NCBI GenBank assembly: GCA_009176605.1
Contig: SEYY01006859.1
Span: 42,501-70,000, forward strand
Length of the DNA: 27,500 bases
Origin: Armadillidium nasatum
Taxonomy: Eukaryota; Arthropoda; Malacostraca; Isopoda; Armadillidiidae
Direction of reading: 5' to 3'
How positions within the stretch are numbered: the first letter of the stretch is position 1; each line of letters begins with the position of its first letter. A program made the translations under genes and the position numbers. The notes under the pieces were generated by a model that made no database searches, was not told the origin of the DNA, and worked only from the letters and a program-made list of their open reading frames with translations. Shown here piece after piece: positions 19,407-27,500 of the stretch.

Positions 19407-19763
19407 GAGGATTGAGTCAAACTTTTGTATGACAGGTAAGCTTGGGGAAGGCTGAATTCCATAGAGGCTCATTTTCTATTTGAATCGTAGTGGTAGACCC
19501 ACAATTTATCTCCTGTTACAATATTTTGAAGTTCTGTACACCTTCAGCATGCAAAAATTCAATCCCTACATTGCTTCAACAAAGTATCACTATTAGCTTC
19601 CATTTTTCTATCACTGCACAACAATGAAACCATATAACTATACTGTTCACATGTCAAATCTATTCTACAAGCTTCAATCTTTTGAAAGCAAGTCTGAACA
19701 TGGTTATGCCTATTTCCATTGATTAGCAATGCATCAACAGGTATTTTTCAGCCTGCCCTCATA

Positions 19764-20688
19764 AATGGTAAAGGTAAAACATGATTCGGCTCTTTTAAAA
19801 ATCATATATTTCAGTTTGTATTTTATAATCTTTTTGGTATTGAAAATTTGCTTTTGCACATTAATTTAGTCACTCCTTTATAAATTACCTTAATATACTA
19901 CAGGCTAAATATACAATTGCAAAGGTAAGTGATTATTTACATGAGGAAAATTGAAATTTAATTTTTAAAATTAATTTAAATTTTGTCATAAAAATGACAT
20001 GAATGACAACTTTTTCCTTTTTTTATTTGAAGTCTTACTAACTCCTTCGTAAAATAATAGCTGAATATTTTTTTTTTTTTCTCTATTGAAAATGACAAAA
20101 TATATATATTACAATGAAATTAATAAGCCTAATGAAATATGTAAGACCACTTTTCTATTATAGAAGTACCCAAAAAAACAAAATTTTACTATAAAAATAT
20201 GCAACTTATCATACGTATAAATAGCTACATTTGAAGAAAAACAAATCAATATATTAATTTCACGACTTTTGCTAAGCAATTCTAGTCTTCCAATATTAAT
20301 ATATCAATAATGACATTTAAAGTTACTAGATATCCCGTATTTTCCAGGACAGTCCCATTTTTTGTGTCCTATCCTGTCTTTTAATCAGTCCCATATTTTA
20401 AAACAAATTAATATAAATCCAGATTTTGATACTTATTTTTAAGATTTACATTAATTATAAATTTAAAACTTTATAAGCTACAAGTAATATATATACATGA
20501 AATCATTATACTTCTAAATGATAATGAAGTGGTAAAGGCAAAAGAATAAGATCGTATTAGTGTTAATACATAGATGGATAGTATAGTGTCTCAAAATCTA
20601 TATATGTAATTAGGCAAGGGCATGAAGCATATCAAAAATATCTTCTATGAATATTATGTATAAGAGCATATTTTTTTTTGTTTTTAAA

Positions 20689-20691
<3 letters not shown>
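19764..20691. other. Intergenic DNA, no gene seen
   Basis: AT-rich. A stretch near 20330-20400 (CCCGTATTTTCC, GGACAGTCCCATTTTTTG) looks like a degraded repeat but could not be assigned. Confidence 0.5.

Positions 20692-20782
<91 letters not shown>
20692..20782. repeat. (AT)n array, left flank of inverted-repeat element
   Basis: About 90 bases of AT with a TATTATA phase switch close to its right end. It touches the inverted-repeat element. Confidence 0.93.
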
Positions 20783-20938
20783 GGTGTAGATTGTTTCTGA
20801 GTTTTTGATATTTTTTATATTGATATTTTATTTTAATCGATACCTTTATACCTATAATTTTTTAGTTTATGTTTGACTGTCATTGTGGTGCGTTGTTGTT
20901 GTTTTTAAATATGAATATTCGAAATATAAGTATAATTT

Positions 20939-20983
<45 letters not shown>

Positions 20984-20984
20984 G

Positions 20985-21050
20985 GTGCTGTAATACGGCC
21001 CTAGGCTTGTATGTCGCGCCAACGTTCTTGTGTAGGTTAGACCTCTTTTA
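20985..21050 (+). repeat. Internal direct repeat, copy A
   Basis: Shares GTAATA.GGCC, CAACGTTCTTGT, AGGTTAG and CCTCTT in the same order and spacing with 21128-21193. The two copies start 143 bases apart. Confidence 0.75.
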
Positions 21051-21127
21051 CAGCAACTTCAGTAGTTCAGGTTATGATAAGTCGAATTAGGTTCGCTAGA
21101 AAAGTAAGTAATAATAATTGTGTGTAT

Positions 21128-21193
21128 GTGGTGTAATAGGGCCATAGCCCTCTATTTCCCGGCAACGTTCTTGTTTAGGTTAGGCCTCTTCAA
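21128..21193 (+). repeat. Internal direct repeat, copy B
   Basis: Partner of 20985-21050. The copies differ at scattered positions, so the duplication is not recent. Confidence 0.75.
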
Positions 21194-21254
21194 TATTTTC
21201 GATTATCGATATTTTCTAACAAATTGAAACTCAGAAACAATCTACACCTTTACC

Positions 21255-21257
21255 TAT

Positions 21258-21330
<73 letters not shown>

Positions 21331-21333
21331 TAT
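21255..21333. repeat. (AT)n array, right flank of inverted-repeat element
   Basis: About 79 bases with a TATAATA switch near its left end that mirrors the TATTATA switch of the array at 20692-20782. Confidence 0.93.
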
Positions 21334-21847
21334 AAAATATTATATCATAAAATATGGGTAACCTTTCTGATATCACTTAAAATAAATAAAATAAAAAGTT
21401 CAGTAATTAATAACATCATATAGGTTATTTCAGGTTGTTTGGTAAATTTGGTTATAGTTATATTACTTTATATATTAAATTATAATAGTTATTTAGTTGT
21501 TGATATTGAAGTATCAATATATTGAAAGATCAGAAATCAACTTTTTTCCAATTTCAACATCAAATTTGAAAATTACACTTAAATGCATGGTAGAAAAACA
21601 ATTATTTAAGAAGCACACTATAGCCCCAAACCTGTGAATGATATAGAGTTTTACTTTTCACAACATATAACTTATCAAATATCAATTTTAATGTCAATAT
21701 ATCATTCATTCCAATATTGAAATATTGGTCTATCAAAATTCAAATGGAAAAATCAATACACAATAATTTGCATGTTTTTCATAAAGTATTTTTTTTTATT
21801 TTTTTGTACAAAACTGATCTTCCATACTTCAAGTTTGAGAAAGCGAA
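21334..21847. other. Intergenic DNA, no gene seen
   Basis: AT-rich with several short ATATTGA/TCAATAT palindromic words. No coding signal. Confidence 0.5.
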
Positions 21848-22687
<840 letters not shown>

Positions 22688-22702
22688 GAATGAGTGTTGC
22701 AA

Positions 22703-22862
22703 ATATATAAAGTGGTACAGTGGTAAGGTGGTAACCTATAAATAAAAGTGGTTCATTTTGTTGGGATAGGCCTAGCAAGCCACCAACTGATTGCCATGCT
22801 CAAGAAACTCATGTCTTGCTCGAGACAGCTGACAGGTGCTAGCACCTACAGGAGTATGGTGA
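22703..22862 (+). mobile_element. SINE-like insertion with 15-bp target duplication
   Basis: A 160-base segment lies between two exact copies of GAATGAGTGTTGCAA (22688-22702 and 22863-22877). Near its left end TGGTACAGTGG (22713-22723) fits the pol III A-box consensus TRGYNNANNGG. A weak B-box-like GGTTCATTTT follows at 22750. This supports a tRNA-derived SINE. The B box is poor and no A-rich tail is seen, so the class is uncertain, but the duplication is clear. Confidence 0.55.
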
Positions 22863-22899
22863 GAATGAGTGTTGCAAGTCCAATGTAAATTTGTTTATT

Positions 22900-25197
<2,298 letters not shown>

Positions 25198-25283
25198 TGA
25201 AATTTTAAAATTGTGGAATAAAAAGTTATAAATAAATTTTTTCTATGAGCAAATGTATAAAAAAAATAGGGAAAAAGAAAAAC

Positions 25284-25856
<573 letters not shown>

Positions 25857-26105
25857 TGTTGTTATATTATTCATAATGGCGAAAATATAAATATAAATAT
25901 AGGGCAGGACACAGAGACACAGCTTTCTAATCTAGGCCTTTATTTACATGTTTAACACACAGTATAGCTCGTGGTACAATAAACGAGGACAATCGACAGA
26001 ATGATAATGGAAATGTTTACATAGAACATAGTCTTTTACTAAATCATGACAAAGTGTATTTTCATACAGTATCAATAGTACATATACTTTAGATTAATTC
26101 TAACA
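25857..26105 (-). repeat. Copia 3' LTR
   Basis: On the minus strand the LTR starts TGTTAGAATT just after a purine tract (ATGAGGGGG, 26106-26114) and can be followed to AACAACA at 25857. This gives about 249 bases with TGTT/AACA ends. An AATAAA lies near 25937. The other LTR is not in the window, so the left boundary is inferred from the end motif only. Confidence 0.65.
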
Positions 26106-26114
26106 CCCCCTCAT
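26106..26114 (-). other. Copia polypurine tract
   Basis: Minus-strand ATGAGGGGG directly precedes the LTR TGTT start, the expected plus-strand primer position. Confidence 0.65.
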
Positions 26115-26117
26115 AAT

Positions 26118-26780
26118 CTAAAGTATACCTCTAATGTTTTCAAATTTTAACAATCTACTTTTTGATACAGGTTTAGTAAATATATCAGATACATTGTCTT
26201 CAGACTTTACATACTTTAAATCTACAATACCATTTTGAATTTCATTCCTAATAAAATGATACCTAATATCTATATGTTTAGACCTCTGGTGATGTACAGG
26301 ATTTTTAGCTAATGAAATAGCACCTTGATTATCAACATTTACAATAACACTTTCTATGTTAAAACCCTGCATGTCAAATAACAATTGTCTTAAAAATTTA
26401 GCTTCTTGTATACAGTAAGTTAATGCCATATATTCAGCTTCACATGTTGACAATGCAACAACCCATTGCTTTTTGCTTTTCCATGAAATTAGAGGTCCAT
26501 TATTTTTTAATTGAAAACCATAACCACTAATACTAAATCTATCTTCTAATGAACCCCTATCTGAATCACAATAACCAATTAATTTTAACTGCTCATTTGA
26601 CTTACAAAATTTCAAATCATAATTTATAGTACCTTTTAAATATTTTAATACATGCTTAGTAAATGTGCATTATTTGGTTTAATCATATACTGAGATAAAA
26701 AGTTTACATAAAAACATATATAATGTCTAATACAACTCATCAAATAAATTAAACTACATACAATTTCTCTGTACTGTCTC
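26118..26780 (-). pseudogene. Copia (GalEa-like) RT C-terminus and RNase H
   Basis: The minus strand begins YREIVCSLIYLMSC, then FLSQYMIKPNNAH, then after a frameshift near 26665 TKHVLKYLKGTINYDLKF. It continues as a clean 165-codon RNase H frame (26118-26615) with YCDSDRGS, STCEAEYMAL, VNVDNQGAISLAKNP, KHIDIRYHFIRNEI and DIFTKPVSKSRL. The stop lies a few bases before the polypurine tract. RNase H is near intact, while the RT palm, integrase and protease are missing. Crustaceans often carry GalEa-type Copia, and this wording fits that group. Confidence 0.88.
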
Positions 26781-26955
26781 TTCAAAACTTTTTAGAGCTT
26801 TAAATTCACTAAATGTCATGGCTTTCTCTTTCTGAATAATTACCGTCGAAAAAGTTCTATACCCTGAAGGTAGGCCTTTCAAAACCATAGCTATAAGTAA
26901 ACTATCACTTACAGTTTCACCTACTGATTTCAAAAATGTAGCTGCTGTTTATTTC
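26780..26955 (-). pseudogene. Copia gag (UBN2-type) fragment fused to RT by deletion
   Basis: The minus strand reads AATFLKSVGETVSDSLLIAM, LKGLPSGYRTFSTVII and TFSEFKALKSFEE, the pattern of the Copia gag capsid domain. It runs straight into the RT block near 26775-26780 but in another frame. An internal deletion therefore removed everything from late gag to mid RT. Confidence 0.7.
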
Positions 26956-26967
26956 TATGTAGTTTTC

Positions 26968-27500
26968 TTACAAAAGTTTCTTAAGTTTCTTTAAATTTTT
27001 CTCTCTCGAATAATTTAAGTTATTAAAAAACTTTAAACAATAATATATTCTCATAATAACAAACTTTTTTAAAGCAAACTTTTCAATATGTGAACAACAA
27101 AATTTGTAATTTAATTCATTTTTAATTTTATTAACAATAGAAGAAGTTATGTTGATTTGATTAAAACTTTTATTAAATTCTTTGCAAAAAATCTTTTCGC
27201 ATGCTTTAAAAAAAATGAAGTAAGTTATTTGAGCACATAGTTAACCCTTGGTTCTCTGGTAAATGTTCATATTGTTTTAGTCTAGTAAATAAATATTCAT
27301 CATTTAATATATTTGATACAGATGTTAAGTCGCACACAGTACAGACCTTTGATTTATGAAAAGTTAATATTTTTTTGGCTAAAGCCCCACAGACATATCT
27401 CATACCATTGAGCTCATTTTCATCTCCTAAACGTGTTGAATGGAAAAAAATTTCACACCTGTTTGACAGTGGAACATTGCAATTATCGTTATTACTCACA
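26968..27500 (-). pseudogene. Possible P/THAP-type transposase C-terminal fragment
   Basis: The minus strand carries a 97-codon frame (27206-27499) with YVCGALAKKI and CTVCDL, a pattern seen where P-element/THAP9-like transposases have 'vagylakki...C..C'. After a frameshift at the T8 run near 27208-27215 it continues as ACEKIFCKEF, FCCSHIEKFALKKFVIMRIYYCLKFFNNLN and ends at TAA 26968-26970. The order fits the C-terminal half of such transposases. The right end is cut by the window and Copia gag adjoins on the left. It may instead belong to another DDE transposase. Confidence 0.45.

Larger units (their letters stand above)
17903..19761 (-). mobile_element. mariner element (DD34D), interrupted and internally deleted
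   Basis: The minus strand encodes mariner transposase pieces: VTGDKLWVYHYD (near 19480-19520), SSAGKLRLN, then HHDNARPH and YSPDLAPNDFHLFP (18053-18530). The spacing from the Asp of HDNARPH to the Asp of PNDF is 34 residues, the DD34D signature. The ends are imperfect inverted repeats, CAAGGGTGAGTTGAAAAATA at 17903 and the complement of TGAGGGCAGGCTGAAAAATA ending at 19761. They differ mainly by transitions, and both are flanked by TA, the mariner target. Without the hAT insertion the element is about 960 bases, against about 1.3 kb for a complete mariner, so the N-terminal DNA-binding part is missing. Stops and frameshifts are also present. Confidence 0.85.
20783..21248. mobile_element. 466-bp element with perfect 22-bp terminal inverted repeats
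   Basis: Bases 20783-20804 (starting GGTGTAGATTG) are the exact inverse of 21227-21248 (ending CAATCTACACC). Inside are a short (AT)n array (20941-20983) and two diverged direct repeats of about 65 bases. (AT)n arrays lie on both outer sides. No ORF with a domain is present. This is MITE-like; the superfamily is unknown and any duplication of a TA-type target is hidden by the flanking arrays. Confidence 0.72.

Noticed and set aside
22834..22847. Perfect 14-base palindrome AGGTGCTAGCACCT as an operator-like site
   Set aside because: It lies inside the SINE-like insert, with no gene nearby. A single palindrome this short is not evidence of regulation.

Overview
The window is nuclear DNA of an animal, most likely an arthropod and plausibly a decapod-type crustacean. 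The lineage is inferred from a GalEa-like Copia element, an RT family of the kind common in crustaceans, mariner and hAT elements, and very abundant (AT)n microsatellites. The species cannot be named. Seventeen (AT)n arrays occupy roughly 2.1 kb, about 8% of the window. Most modules sit between two such arrays.

Host gene. The only clear host gene is a complete SMC4 (condensin core ATPase) on the minus strand. It has eight coding exons between 17304 and 10557, seven GT-AG introns, and 1311 predicted residues in the standard code. Six introns are phase 0 and one is phase 2. An intron is predicted in the 5'UTR, and a start-stop uORF precedes the ATG.

Most unusual locus. At 4399-6465 (+) lies an intronless M3 (thimet oligopeptidase/neurolysin type) metallopeptidase frame of 688 codons. 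Read normally it has 26 in-frame stops, all TAA or TAG. It has no TGA before the terminal TGA and no frameshift I can find. Read with TAA/TAG as an amino acid (Gln fits best) it is one full-length protein with HELGH and the downstream Glu ligand. SMC4 in the same window uses the standard code. The M3 frame therefore looks foreign, from an organism with a ciliate-like code: either transferred DNA or an assembly chimera. It lies between two (AT)n arrays, which are weak points for assembly.

Mobile DNA. Two decayed non-LTR retrotransposons lie at 2319-3960 (-) and 7798-9162 (+). A mariner (17903-19761) is split by a hAT-type insertion (18518-19406) with an exact 8-bp target duplication. There are two inverted-repeat elements (573-767 and 20783-21248) and a SINE-like insertion with a 15-bp duplication (22703-22862). 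A tiny LINE 3' end sits between two (AT)n arrays (24347-24392). A Copia element with its 3' LTR and a gag-to-RT internal deletion (25857-26955) lies next to a possible P/THAP-type transposase C-terminus (26968-27500). A hAT transposase relic sits in SMC4 intron 2.

The remaining stretches are AT-rich intergenic DNA in which I see no genes. No tRNA, rRNA or CRISPR was recognised.
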